From Altererythrobacter sp. C41 (GTDB lineage Bacteria; Pseudomonadota; Alphaproteobacteria; Sphingomonadales; Sphingomonadaceae), in the NCBI RefSeq assembly GCF_016803135.1, contig NZ_JAEVFE010000002.1:186001-250000 (forward strand): a stretch of 64,000 nucleotides of DNA. Reading direction: 5' to 3'. The notes under the pieces are model-generated. The model made no database searches, was not told the origin of the DNA, and was given only the letters and a program-made list of their open reading frames with translations. Positions 39,806 to 48,395 of the stretch are shown here, piece after piece. Each line of letters begins with the position of its first letter. Position 1 is the stretch's first letter. The position numbers and the translations under genes were made by a program.

Positions 39806-41848
39806 TCACTGGCAGGCCAGGCATTCCTCGTAGTCGGTCTGCTCGCCGCCGGCGGTGAGTTCGTACTTGGCCGCGTCGGGGGTGTTGTCGGCCTCGACGC
39901 CGCCGGCGAAGCCGGCGCGCTGCACGGACTTCGACCGCAGGTAGTAGAGCGACTTGATGCCCTTCTCCCACGCCTGGAAGTGGAGCATCATCAGGTCCCA
40001 CTTGTCGACGTCGGCCGGGATGAACAGGTTCAGGCTCTGCGCCTGGTCGATATAGGGCGTGCGGTCGGCCGCGAATTCGAGCAGCCAGCGCTGGTCGATC
40101 TCGAAACTGGTCTTGAAGGTCGCTTTCTCCTCCGCCGTCAGGAAGTCGAGGTGCTGGACCGAGCCGCCGCGCTCGAGGATCGAGTTCCACACGTTGGTCG
40201 AATCCTTCGACTTCTCGCGCAGAACCTTCTCGAGGTAAGGGTTCTTGACCACGAACGAGCCCGACAGGGTCTTGTGCGTGTAGATGTTCGCCGGGATCGG
40301 CTCGATGCACGCGCTGGTGCCGCCGCAGATGATCGAGATCGACGCGGTCGGCGCGATCGCCATCTTGCAGGAGAAGCGCTCCATCGCGCCCATGTCCTCG
40401 GCATCGGGGCAGGGGCCGCGCTCTTTCGCCAGCATCATCGAGGCCTCGTTGGCCTTGGCGTTGACGTGCTTGAACATCTTGAGGTTCCACACTTTCGCCA
40501 TCGGGCTTTCGAAGCCGATGCCCTTCGACTGAAGGAAGGAGTGGAAGCCCATCACGCCCATGCCGACGCTGCGTTCGCGCATGGCCGAATACTTCGCCCG
40601 CGCCATTTCCGGCGGCGCGCGGTCGATATAGTCCTGCAGCACGTTGTCGAGGAAGCGCATCACGTCCTCGATGAACAGCTTGTCGCCTTCCCACTCTTCC
40701 CACTTTTCCAAGTTGAGCGAGGACAGGCAGCAGACCGCCGTGCGATCGTTGCCGAGGTGGTCGCGGCCGGTCGGCAGGGTGATTTCCGAGCACAGGTTCG
40801 AGGTCGAGACCTTGAGACCCAGATCGCGGTGATGCTTGGGCATCATCCGGTTCACCGTGTCGGAGAAAACGATGTAGGGCTCGCCGGTGGCAAGCCGCGT
40901 CTCGACCAGCTTCTGGAACAGGCTGCGCGCGTCGATCGTCTTGCGCACACTGCCGTCGCGCGGGGAGACGAGATCGAAGGTCTCGCCGGCGCGCACCGCT
41001 TCCATGAAGGTGTCGCTCACCAGCACGCCGTGGTGCAGGTTGAGCGCCTTGCGGTTGAAGTCGCCCGAAGGTTTGCGGATCTCGAGGAATTCCTCGATCT
41101 CGGGGTGCGAGATGTCGATGTAGCAGGCGGCCGAGCCGCGCCGCAGCGAGCCCTGGCTGATCGCCAGCGTCAGGCTGTCCATCACGCGCACGAAGGGGAT
41201 GATGCCGCTGGTCTTGCCGTTGAGGCCGACGGGTTCCCCGATCCCGCGCACCTGGCCCCAGTAGGTGCCGATGCCGCCGCCGCGGCTGGCGAGCCAGACG
41301 TTCTCGTTCCAGGTGCCGACGATCCCTTCGAGGCTGTCCTCGACCGAGTTGAGGTAGCAGGAGATCGGCAGGCCGCGGTTGGTGCCGCCATTCGACAGCA
41401 CCGGCGTCGCGGGCATGAACCACAGCTTGGAGATATAGTCGTAGAGCCGCTGCGCGTGGTCCTGGTCGTCGGCATAGGCGTCGGCGACGCGGGCGAAGAG
41501 GTCCTGGAACTTCTCGCCGGGCAGCAGGTAGCGGTCGACCAGGGTTTCCTTGCCGAATTCGGTCAGCAGCGCGTCGCGCGATTCGTCGATCGCGATGTCG
41601 AACCGGCGGTCGAGGATCTTCTTCGAATCATGCTGCTCGGCAGACGCCTTGGCCGCTTCGGCCATGGCGCCGGCGATCGCCTCGCCCGCCTTTTCCGCGA
41701 CGAGCTGCTCGCTGCCCTTGTCCGTCTTGTCCATCTTCATCGCCGCCTTCCCGGGCTTGGCGTCCGCCAGGGTTTCATCACCCTCGAGCGTCATGCCATC
41801 CGTCTGATCGAGTCCCATCGCCGCATCGTCCCCGGTTCTGAAATCCAT
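39806..41848 (-). CDS. nrdA: Ribonucleotide reductase class Ia, alpha subunit
   Basis: Large catalytic subunit that reduces ribonucleoside diphosphates. The 680 residues have the barrel signatures SKLWFMPATPVLSNGG, SGIIPFVRVMDSLTLAISQG, STSNLCSEITLP and FMPATP, and a C-terminal CLAC redox pair that relays electrons. The N-terminal ~80 residues are acidic and do not look like a full ATP cone, so allosteric overall control may differ from the E. coli enzyme. It is separated from nrdB by 2.5 kb. A 490-base upstream region carries NrdR-like boxes. Confidence 0.95.
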   Translation of the reverse strand: MDFRTGDDAAMGLDQTDGMTLEGDETLADAKPGKAAMKMDKTDKGSEQLVAEKAGEAIAGAMAEAAKASAEQHDSKKILDRRFDIAIDESRDALLTEFGKETLVDRYLLPGEKFQDLFARVADAYADDQDHAQRLYDYISKLWFMPATPVLSNGGTNRGLPISCYLNSVEDSLEGIVGTWNENVWLASRGGGIGTYWGQVRGIGEPVGLNGKTSGIIPFVRVMDSLTLAISQGSLRRGSAACYIDISHPEIEEFLEIRKPSGDFNRKALNLHHGVLVSDTFMEAVRAGETFDLVSPRDGSVRKTIDARSLFQKLVETRLATGEPYIVFSDTVNRMMPKHHRDLGLKVSTSNLCSEITLPTGRDHLGNDRTAVCCLSSLNLEKWEEWEGDKLFIEDVMRFLDNVLQDYIDRAPPEMARAKYSAMRERSVGMGVMGFHSFLQSKGIGFESPMAKVWNLKMFKHVNAKANEASMMLAKERGPCPDAEDMGAMERFSCKMAIAPTASISIICGGTSACIEPIPANIYTHKTLSGSFVVKNPYLEKVLREKSKDSTNVWNSILERGGSVQHLDFLTAEEKATFKTSFEIDQRWLLEFAADRTPYIDQAQSLNLFIPADVDKWDLMMLHFQAWEKGIKSLYYLRSKSVQRAGFAGGVEADNTPDAAKYELTAGGEQTDYEECLACQ

Positions 41849-42063
41849 GTTCGCCCCACCCGTTCTCGCGCTATTCGGACAACCGCGCCGCCGGCACGAT
41901 GTTCCGTTTCCGTTCGATTCGGCGGAAGCCTGCTCCCGCCTAGCATTTCCCGGCGGAAGGGGGGCAATTACTTATCCCCCGATCCGCCCCGGCCCGGCTC
42001 TTGCGAGGGTGTTTCCGAGACCGCTCGTCGCCTGCGCCCCAGAGAGACATTGGCTCGGCGGCA

Positions 42064-42111
42064 ACACGATCTAGTGGGTCCCCCCGCGTTCCAGACCACT
42101 AGATACTGAAT
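42064..42111. promoter_or_regulatory. NrdR-like box pair upstream of nrdA
   Basis: ACACGATCTAGTGGGT at 42064-42079 and CCACTAGATACTGAAT at 42096-42111 match the NrdR consensus at about 12 and 11 of 16 positions. They start exactly 32 bases apart, which is the usual NrdR spacing of three turns. Their cores are inverted copies (ATCTAGTGG and CCACTAGAT). They lie about 215 bases before the nrdA start. Confidence 0.5.
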
Positions 42112-42298
42112 CACCGGCGAGTCGGGTGCAAGGGGGTAAATGCCCCGAAACCGCTACCGGGCGAGGTGTTCTATCCGCCTGCCACACCGCGACGCGTGGG
42201 AACTCCTTGGGTCTGCGCGGGTGCAAGCCCCAAAATGAATCCGTGAAAAAATTTATATGCGGAAAGTGGGTATCGCCGGCCTTTGAATCAATCGAATC

Positions 42299-42330
42299 GG
42301 GCCGCGCAATTTCGTGGCGCTGCGCGGCCC
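42299..42330 (-). terminator. Hairpin after the alpha/beta hydrolase gene
   Basis: A stem of GGGCCGCGC paired with GCGCGGCCC encloses about 14 bases, nine bases after the hydrolase stop. The trailing bases CGATTCGATT give a weak T-tract, so it may be a partial terminator. Confidence 0.4.
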
Positions 42331-42337
42331 TCCGGCG

Positions 42338-43231
42338 TCATGCCGCGGCGGCCATGCGGGTATGTCCGGCGATGGCGTCTGCGATCGGCTCGACCAGTTC
42401 GAGCGGCAGGTCGTGGCCCATGCCGGGGAAGCTCCGCAGCGTCGCACCGGCGATCGATGCCGCGGTGTCCCGCCCGCCCGGGAAGGGGACCAGCGGATCG
42501 TCCTCCCCGTGTATCACCAGGGTCGGGGCGGTCACGCCTTTGAGTCGCGCGCGCCGGTCGCCATCGGCGAGGATTGCCGCGAGCTGCCGCGACAGCCCCT
42601 CGGGATAATAGCTGCGCCGCACGCCGGCGGTGACATTCGCGCGCAGCCGCGCCTCGTCGGCCGGGTAGCCGGGGCTGCCGATCGTGCGTGCGATCGTCAT
42701 ACCGTGCGCGACCAGCACTTCCTCGTCGCCCGACACGGGGCGCTTGGTCAGGACCTCGATCGCCTGCTTCTGCGCGGACGGCAGACGGCGGTTGCCGGTG
42801 GTCGACATGATCGAGGTGAGCGAGAGCACGCGTTCGGGATGGGTGAAGGCGATGTGCTGCGCGATCATCCCGCCCATGCTCGCGCCGACCACGTGCGCCT
42901 TGCCGATCCCGAGCGCATCGAGCAGCCCGACGCCGTCCGCCGCCATGTCGGCCAGCGTATAGGGCACGCGCGGGGTCAGGCCGAGGCGGCCGAGCAGCAT
43001 GAGCTTGAGAATACCGGGCGCCTTCACCCCGTGGAACTTGTGGCTGAGACCGATGTCGCGGTTGTCGTAGCGGATCACCCGGAAACCCCGCGCCACCAGA
43101 GCCTCGACCAGCTCCATCGGCCACAAGGTCAATTGCGCGCCGAGCCCCATGACCAGCAGCACCGGCGGATCGCCTGGGTTGCCGTAATCCTCGTATTCCA
43201 GCGTGATGCCGTTGGCGGTGATCTGTGTCAT
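42338..43231 (-). CDS. Alpha/beta hydrolase
   Basis: The 297-residue hydrolase starts MTQITANGITLEYEDYGNPG, with an oxyanion-loop VLLVMGLGAQLTLWP, the nucleophile elbow GASMGG, an acid in GEDDPLVP and the catalytic His in FPGMGHDL. The fold is the epoxide-hydrolase/esterase type; the substrate is unknown. It lies upstream of nrdA in the same direction and downstream of nadB across a palindromic repeat. Confidence 0.85.
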   Translation of the reverse strand: MTQITANGITLEYEDYGNPGDPPVLLVMGLGAQLTLWPMELVEALVARGFRVIRYDNRDIGLSHKFHGVKAPGILKLMLLGRLGLTPRVPYTLADMAADGVGLLDALGIGKAHVVGASMGGMIAQHIAFTHPERVLSLTSIMSTTGNRRLPSAQKQAIEVLTKRPVSGDEEVLVAHGMTIARTIGSPGYPADEARLRANVTAGVRRSYYPEGLSRQLAAILADGDRRARLKGVTAPTLVIHGEDDPLVPFPGGRDTAASIAGATLRSFPGMGHDLPLELVEPIADAIAGHTRMAAAA

Positions 43232-43319
43232 TTGTCCCCCTCCTCCCCTTCCGTTCGCGGAAGGTGTGAGGGGGACATAGCGCGCCGGCGCCGAGCTTCA
43301 AACTGTGGCGTGGCGCGAG

Positions 43320-43398
43320 CCCACCCCGCTGCGACTAGGTTCGCTGCGCTCACCAAGTCTCGCTCCCCTCCCGCTTGCGGGAGGGGTTGGCGGTGGGT
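43320..43398. repeat. Palindromic repeat, CCCACCCCGCTGCGACTAG family (copy 1)
   Basis: Between nadB and the hydrolase, this element starts CCCACCCCGCTGCGACTAG, carries TCTCGCTCCCCTCCCGCTTG with a TGCGGGAGGGG stem, and ends GGTGGGTC. A related copy lies inverted at 58765-58877. A further short CCTTCCGTTCGCGGAAGG hairpin lies at 43249-43266. Confidence 0.75.
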
Positions 43399-43410
43399 CT
43401 GGAACGTTAG

Positions 43411-44988
43411 TTACGGCACCAGCACCGTGTCGCGCGCCTCCGTCAGTGTCTCCGGGTAGTCCAGCGTGAAGTGCAGGCCGCGGCTTTCGTGGCGCTTGAG
43501 GGCGCTGCGGACGATCAGGTCGGCGCACTGGTGGAGGTTGCGCAGCTCGATCAGGTCGGTCGTGACGCGGAAGGAGCCGTAATAGTCCTCGATCTCCTGC
43601 GCGAGCAGTTCGATCCGGTGCTGCGCGCGCTCGAGGCGCTTGGTGGTGCGCACGATGCCGACGTAGTTCCACATCATCCGCCGGATCTCGGTCCAGTTCT
43701 GCTTGATGACGACTTCCTCGTCGGAATCGGTCACGCGGCTCTCGTCCCACTCGCGGATCGGTGGCGGGTCGTCGAGCCGGTCCCAGCAGTCCGCGATGTC
43801 GCGCGCGGCCGCCTCGCCGAAGACGAAGCATTCGAGCAGGCTGTTGGAGGCGAGGCGATTGGCGCCGTGGAGGCCGGATTCGGTGCATTCGCCCGCGGCC
43901 CACAGGCCCGGCAGGTCGGTGCGCGCGTCGAGGCCGACCGGAATGCCGCCGCAAGTGTAGTGCTGCGCGGGCACGACCGGGATCGGCTCCTTCGTCATGT
44001 CGATGCCGAGGCCGAGCAGCTTCTCGTGGATCGTCGGGAAGTGCTGGCGGACGAATTCGGGCGGCTTGTGGCTGATGTCGAGGTGCACGCAGTCGAGGCC
44101 GTAGCGCTTGATCTGGTCGTCGTTGGCGCGGGCGACGATGTCGCGCGGGGCGAGCTCGGCACGCGGGTCGTAGTCCGGCATGTAGCGGTGGCCGGTCTCC
44201 GGGTGGAGCAGATGCCCGCCTTCACCGCGCACGGCCTCGGTGATGAGGAAGTTCTTGACCTCGAGATTGTAGAGGCAGGTCGGGTGGAACTGCATCATCT
44301 CCATGTTGGCGACCCGGCACCCCGCGCGCCAGGCCATGGCGATGCCGTCGCCGGTCGCGCCGCGCGGGGCGGTCGAGAACTGGTAGACGCGGCCCGCCCC
44401 GCCGGTCGCGAGCACGGTCGCGCGGGCGACATGGGCGACGACCTTGCCGCTGGCCTCGTCCAGCGCGTAGGCGCCCCAGACGCGGCCCGAGCCGGAAAAG
44501 GTCTGCTGGTTGCGACCGGTGATCAGGTCGATGCAGGCCTGGCCGGGCACGAGCGTGATGTTGGGATGCGCCTCGGCCGCCTTGAGCAGAGCTTCCTGCA
44601 CCGCCCAGCCGGTCGCGTCGTCGACGTGGACGATGCGGCGGTGCGAGTGGCCGCCCTCGCGGGTCAGGTGCAGGTCCCCGCTCTCGCGGTTGAAGGGGAC
44701 GCCCAGTTCGACCAGCCGGTCGATCGCGTGCGGCGCGCGTTCGATCACGAACTCGACCGTCTCGCGCCGGTTGAGGCCAGCACCGGCGACCATCGTGTCG
44801 TGGATGTGGTTCTCGAAAGTGTCGCCCGCGTCGAGCACTGCGGCGATCCCGCCCTGCGCCCAGGCGGTGCTGCCGCCGGTCAGCGAACCCTTGGCGAGCA
44901 CGCGCACTTTCCTGGTTTCCGCCAGCGCGAGTGCGGCGCTGAGCCCGGCCGCGCCCGAGCCGATGACGAGGATATCGGTATCGTTCAT
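43411..44988 (-). CDS. nadB: L-aspartate oxidase
   Basis: FAD enzyme that oxidises aspartate to iminoaspartate in NAD synthesis from aspartate. The 525 residues start MNDTDILVIGSGAAGLSAAL with the FAD-binding motif GSGAAG, contain the quinolinate-path HRIVHVDDATGW, the substrate Arg region PAQHYTCGGIPVGLDARTDL, and a C-terminal helical domain with EIRRMMWNYVGIVRT. The length and motifs match NadB rather than succinate dehydrogenase. nadA and nadC are not in the window. Confidence 0.94.
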   Translation of the reverse strand: MNDTDILVIGSGAAGLSAALALAETRKVRVLAKGSLTGGSTAWAQGGIAAVLDAGDTFENHIHDTMVAGAGLNRRETVEFVIERAPHAIDRLVELGVPFNRESGDLHLTREGGHSHRRIVHVDDATGWAVQEALLKAAEAHPNITLVPGQACIDLITGRNQQTFSGSGRVWGAYALDEASGKVVAHVARATVLATGGAGRVYQFSTAPRGATGDGIAMAWRAGCRVANMEMMQFHPTCLYNLEVKNFLITEAVRGEGGHLLHPETGHRYMPDYDPRAELAPRDIVARANDDQIKRYGLDCVHLDISHKPPEFVRQHFPTIHEKLLGLGIDMTKEPIPVVPAQHYTCGGIPVGLDARTDLPGLWAAGECTESGLHGANRLASNSLLECFVFGEAAARDIADCWDRLDDPPPIREWDESRVTDSDEEVVIKQNWTEIRRMMWNYVGIVRTTKRLERAQHRIELLAQEIEDYYGSFRVTTDLIELRNLHQCADLIVRSALKRHESRGLHFTLDYPETLTEARDTVLVP

Positions 44989-45062
44989 GGCACTTCTGTT
45001 GCACAGCGCGCCGCGGGGCGACAGAGAGGATTCGATGAGGGTCGCGAAGAGGAATCATCGCC

Positions 45063-45887
45063 ATGGGTGACGCAGGATACGGCCGCCGCGCGGTGCTCGC
45101 CGGGATGGCCGCGCTTCCGCTCGCCGCCTGCGCGTCGGGTCTCGCGGCCGGAGCGAAGGGGACCCTGCGCGCCGCGACCTTCAACATCTGGCACGACGCG
45201 GGCGGCAACTGGCGGGTACGGCTGGGGCTGCTCGCCGATGCCCTGCGCGCGGCCGATCCCGACGTGATCGCGCTGCAGGAAGTGCTCGAGGATGCAGGCA
45301 AGGGGCTGCCCAATCAGGCCGACGCGATCGCAGCGGAACTCGGCTATCCCGAAGTGCATTTCGTCGCCGTCGAGCCCGAGGGGGCGCCCAAGCGCTACGG
45401 CAATGCGATCCTCACGCGCTTGCCGGTGATCGAGGTCGCGCGGCGCAAGCTGGAGCCGCTGTCCGACTACCGCACTGCGATCCGCGTCCGGGTGCAGACC
45501 GGCGCCGGGCCGGTCGACGTGGTCGGCACGCATCTGGCGTGGAAGCCGGATCAGGGCCCGGTGCGCGCGCAGCAGCTTGCCGACCTGCTCGCCTGGTTGC
45601 CCGACGACGGCGTGCCGCTGATCGTGATGGGCGATTTCAACGCGCCGCTCGACGATCCGGGGCTGAAGGCGATGGGGCCGCCGCGGTTCGAGACGGCGCT
45701 CCCGCCGGGCGCGGCCGAGACGACGCTGAATCCGGCGCGCGGGCACGAGCCGCGGGTGATCGACCATATTTTCGCCGAACGCGCCGCCTTCGCCGTTGCC
45801 GACGCCCATGTGATCGGCGCCCAGCCGGTGGACGGCGAGTATCCTTCCGACCACTTCGGCGTTGCCGCCACCCTGACGAGGCGCTGA
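45063..45887 (+). CDS. Exported endonuclease/exonuclease/phosphatase family protein
   Basis: The 274-residue protein starts MGDAGYGRRAVLAGMAALPL, a twin-arginine motif (GRRAVLAG) followed by LAAC, so a Tat-exported lipoprotein is likely. The catalytic domain has FNIWHDAGG, the metal-binding VIALQEVLED, GDFNAPLDDP and the C-terminal SDHFG, the set of the DNase I-like phosphatase superfamily. It could be a phosphodiesterase or nuclease at the cell envelope. The esterase gene follows after four bases. Confidence 0.85.
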   Translation: MGDAGYGRRAVLAGMAALPLAACASGLAAGAKGTLRAATFNIWHDAGGNWRVRLGLLADALRAADPDVIALQEVLEDAGKGLPNQADAIAAELGYPEVHFVAVEPEGAPKRYGNAILTRLPVIEVARRKLEPLSDYRTAIRVRVQTGAGPVDVVGTHLAWKPDQGPVRAQQLADLLAWLPDDGVPLIVMGDFNAPLDDPGLKAMGPPRFETALPPGAAETTLNPARGHEPRVIDHIFAERAAFAVADAHVIGAQPVDGEYPSDHFGVAATLTRR

Positions 45888-45891
45888 TCCG

Positions 45892-46806
45892 ATGACGCTT
45901 GTCCGCTTTACCGCCTGCCTCGCCTTCCTCCTCGGCCTCGCCGCTCTTGCGCAGCCCGCCGCCGCCGCGCCCGTGTGCGCGATCGGTGCGCCGGGCACGA
46001 CCCAGCGCGTCGCGATAGGCGAGACGGGCCGGTCCATGCTGATCCACATCCCCGTCGGCGTGGAGCGCGTACGCGAGCTGCCGCTGGTGTTCCTGCTCCA
46101 CGGCAGCGGCGGCACGGGCGCGGCGATGCTCGACAGTTCGGGGCTGGCCGCGACCTCCGACCATCATGGCTTCCTGCTCGCCGCGCCCGACGCGGGCATT
46201 CCGGTGGGCGAGGGCTTCGTATGGAACATCCCCGGCGTGCCGACGATCACCGGCGAAATCCCGACCGCGGAGGATCCCGACGACGTCGCTTTCCTCACCG
46301 CCGCGATCGACTGGCTCGCGGAAAGCGGCTGCATCGATCCCGAGCGGGTCTACGCGACCGGTCTTTCGGGCGGCGGGCGGATGACGTCGTGGCTGGGCTG
46401 CGTCGCGTCGGATCGTTTCGCGGCGATCGCGCCGGTCGTGGGCCTGCGCGCGGGCAATCCGCTCGCCTCCGATCCGCAGCGCCCCGATCCGGCGACGTGC
46501 CAGCCCGAACACCCGATGCCGGTGCTGGCGTTTGCGGGTGAGACCGACACGGTCAATCCGGTCGCCGGCGGCGGCGCGGGATACTGGCAGTATTCGATGG
46601 ACGCGGCGCTCACCCGCTGGGCCGAGCTCGGCGATTGCCGCGCCGGGCCCGAGACGGCTGCCCTGTCGGAAACGGTCGAGGAGCAGCGCTACGGCCGATG
46701 CCGCGACCGAGTGCGGGTGATCGGCCGGGTGACCGAGGGACGGGGCCACGAATGGGTCGCCGACAACGAGGCGATGTGGTATTTCTTCTGGCGTCATCGC
46801 CGCTGA
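45892..46806 (+). CDS. Secreted PHB depolymerase/esterase-like alpha/beta hydrolase
   Basis: The 304-residue product has a signal peptide ending about QPAAAA, then an oxyanion-type HGSGGTG, the nucleophile TGLSGGG and the C-terminal GRGHEWV with the catalytic His. This matches the LpqC/feruloyl-esterase/PHB-depolymerase type. Cys residues in DPATCQPEHP and GDCRAGP may form disulfides. It may release hydroxy acids or phenolic esters outside; this is unlike the intracellular phaZ. It follows the EEP phosphatase gene after four bases and is likely cotranscribed. Confidence 0.82.
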   Translation: MTLVRFTACLAFLLGLAALAQPAAAAPVCAIGAPGTTQRVAIGETGRSMLIHIPVGVERVRELPLVFLLHGSGGTGAAMLDSSGLAATSDHHGFLLAAPDAGIPVGEGFVWNIPGVPTITGEIPTAEDPDDVAFLTAAIDWLAESGCIDPERVYATGLSGGGRMTSWLGCVASDRFAAIAPVVGLRAGNPLASDPQRPDPATCQPEHPMPVLAFAGETDTVNPVAGGGAGYWQYSMDAALTRWAELGDCRAGPETAALSETVEEQRYGRCRDRVRVIGRVTEGRGHEWVADNEAMWYFFWRHRR

Positions 46807-46841
46807 GGCACGGCCCGAATCGCGGCAAAGGGGCAGGGGAC

Positions 46842-47039
46842 ATGGAAAATTCGAATTCGAAGGCGGAACGGCTTCGCAAGGAACGCGATGAGGCCGAGCA
46901 TGACAAGGCGATCATGCAGCGCCTGCTGAATCGTGCCGCAGCGGAAATCGAGGAGCTCGCCGACGCCGATTGCGACGAGGATGCGAAGGATCAGGCGCTG
47001 GCGGCCGCCAAGCGCTTCCGCCGCGCGGCGACGCCCTGA
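46842..47039 (+). CDS. Small charged helical hypothetical protein
   Basis: The 65-residue protein starts MENSNSKAERLRKERDEAEH and is a nearly continuous charged helix, with Glu/Lys/Arg spacing of coiled-coil type and DADCDEDAKDQAL near the end. Function unknown. The ribosome binding site GGCAGGGGA is good. It converges with the ABC ATPase gene six bases away. Confidence 0.65.
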   Translation: MENSNSKAERLRKERDEAEHDKAIMQRLLNRAAAEIEELADADCDEDAKDQALAAAKRFRRAATP

Positions 47040-47045
47040 CCGCCC

Positions 47046-47993
47046 TCAGGGCGCGGCGGTGAGCTGGACGAACACGTCCTCCAGGTCCGGCTCGCGCGTG
47101 GTCACGTCCTCGATCGCATAGCCGTGCGACTGGATGCGCGCGAGCACTTGCCCGGCGCTCGCCTTGTCGCGGTCGTAAGTGATCTCCAGCGTGCGCGGAT
47201 CGAGCGCCTCGGCCTTGACGAAGCCCTCCTCCATCGGCGGTCCGGCGAGATCCTTGTCGAGCGTCACCCGCACGATCTTCTCGCGCGCCATGCCGACCAG
47301 TTCGCGAGTCGGCTTGTTGGCGATCAGCTTGCCGCGGTTGATGATCGCGATCCGGTCGCAAAGCTGCTCGGCTTCCTCGAGGTAGTGGGTCGTCAGCACC
47401 ACGGTGACGCCCTGGCGGTTCAGATCGGTGACGAGTTCCCACAACTGCCGCCGCAGTTCCACGTCGACCCCGGCAGTCGGCTCGTCGAGCACCAGGATCG
47501 GCGGCGAATGGACCATCGCCTTGGCGATCAGCAGGCGCCGCTTCATTCCGCCCGACAGGGTGCGCGCATAGGCGTCGCGCTTGTCCGCCAGGTGCACCGC
47601 GGCGAGCAGTTCCTCGCTGCGCCGGTCGCGCTTGCCGATGCCGTAGAAGCCGCCCTGGTTCTCGAGCACCTCGAACGGGGTAAAGAACGGGTCGAAGACG
47701 ATTTCCTGCGGGACGATGCCGATCATCCGCTTGGCGTTGCGCGGATTGCGGTCGATGTCGAAGCCCCAGATCTCGGCGCTGCCACCGGTCTTGGTCACCA
47801 GCCCGGCGAGGATGTTGATCAGCGTCGACTTGCCCGCCCCGTTGGGGCCGAGAAGGCCGAAGATCTGCCCCTGCGGCACGTCGAAGCTGACTCCGTCGAG
47901 CGCGAGCTTGCCCGGTTTGCCCTTCTCCCCGGCGTAGCGCTTGGTCAGGTCGCGGATGGCGATTGCGGGTTCGGCAGCGGGGGAGGTCGTCAT
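47046..47993 (-). CDS. ABC transporter ATP-binding protein (ABC-2 type)
   Basis: The 315-residue ATPase has Walker [10 protein letters not shown] at about 49-57, signature [14 protein letters not shown], Walker [13 protein letters not shown] and the H-loop TTHYLEE. The C-terminal ~90 residues form the extra domain of ABC-2-type ATPases (drug, polysaccharide or heme exporters). No permease gene is adjacent in the window, so its partner lies elsewhere. It is divergent from the zinc-finger gene at 48090. Confidence 0.9.
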   Translation of the reverse strand: MTTSPAAEPAIAIRDLTKRYAGEKGKPGKLALDGVSFDVPQGQIFGLLGPNGAGKSTLINILAGLVTKTGGSAEIWGFDIDRNPRNAKRMIGIVPQEIVFDPFFTPFEVLENQGGFYGIGKRDRRSEELLAAVHLADKRDAYARTLSGGMKRRLLIAKAMVHSPPILVLDEPTAGVDVELRRQLWELVTDLNRQGVTVVLTTHYLEEAEQLCDRIAIINRGKLIANKPTRELVGMAREKIVRVTLDKDLAGPPMEEGFVKAEALDPRTLEITYDRDKASAGQVLARIQSHGYAIEDVTTREPDLEDVFVQLTAAP

Positions 47994-48089
47994 GGCGCCT
48001 CACTTGGCGTCCGGCGGGCGATCCGTAAAGGGTGTGACGCTGTGCAGGCCCAGTTGCACGCGGGCGCGCTTCGGATTATCGGCGGGCCC

Positions 48090-48350
48090 ATGGACATTCC
48101 ACCGCCCGAAGTGACCCTGGTCGACCATCGCCGCGTCAAGTGCGACGGCGCGCAAGCGATCCGCGGCGGCGACCGCTATCGCCCCTCCGCCCTCGGCCAT
48201 CCCCGCGTCTGGCTCGAGATCGACGAGCACGGCTACGTCGACTGCGGCTATTGCGACCGCCGCTTCGTGCTGCGCGGCGGACCGGCCGACGGCGCGGCGC
48301 AGGCCGCGCTGGAGGACATCTCCGCCGGCAGCGATCCCGGGCATCGCTGA
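48090..48350 (+). CDS. CHCC-type zinc-finger domain protein
   Basis: The 86-residue protein [20 protein letters not shown] has the zf-CHCC pattern: Cys in KCDG, His in [10 protein letters not shown] and [10 protein letters not shown] (Cys-x2-Cys). This family is the bacterial relative of NDUFS6 of complex I; here it is a free-standing form. It follows an intergenic space shared with the divergent ABC gene. Function is probably structural or metal-binding. Confidence 0.85.
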   Translation: MDIPPPEVTLVDHRRVKCDGAQAIRGGDRYRPSALGHPRVWLEIDEHGYVDCGYCDRRFVLRGGPADGAAQAALEDISAGSDPGHR

Positions 48351-48395
48351 CGGGTCACGGCTGACATTCGCGCGGGCATGCCTATATCGCATGCC

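Larger units (their letters stand above)
41849..42337. other. Long nrdA upstream region, gene-free
   Basis: Between nrdA and the hydrolase gene, 489 bases hold two NrdR-like boxes (42064-42111) and dense short palindromes such as GGGGTAAATGCCCC, the GGTGT/ACACC pair near 42170-42195 and a repeated GGGTGCAAG (near 42124 and 42220). An AT-rich stretch at about 42243-42261 could hold a promoter. No gene is supported. A structured nrdA leader is possible; a cobalamin riboswitch was considered but its core boxes are absent. Confidence 0.5.

Noticed and set aside
42124-42230. Possible cobalamin riboswitch or tRNA near the nrdA leader
   Set aside because: GGGTGCAAG repeats resemble a T-arm in part, but the cobalamin core boxes and the full cloverleaf are absent.
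43232-43400. Possible CRISPR-like repeats
   Set aside because: The repeats are single palindromes in intergenic spacers, not regularly spaced arrays with unique spacers, and no cas gene is present.
45892-46806. Assignment of the secreted esterase as an extracellular PHB depolymerase
   Set aside because: The fold and motifs fit several LpqC-type esterases; no substrate-binding domain is present, so only a broad call is given.
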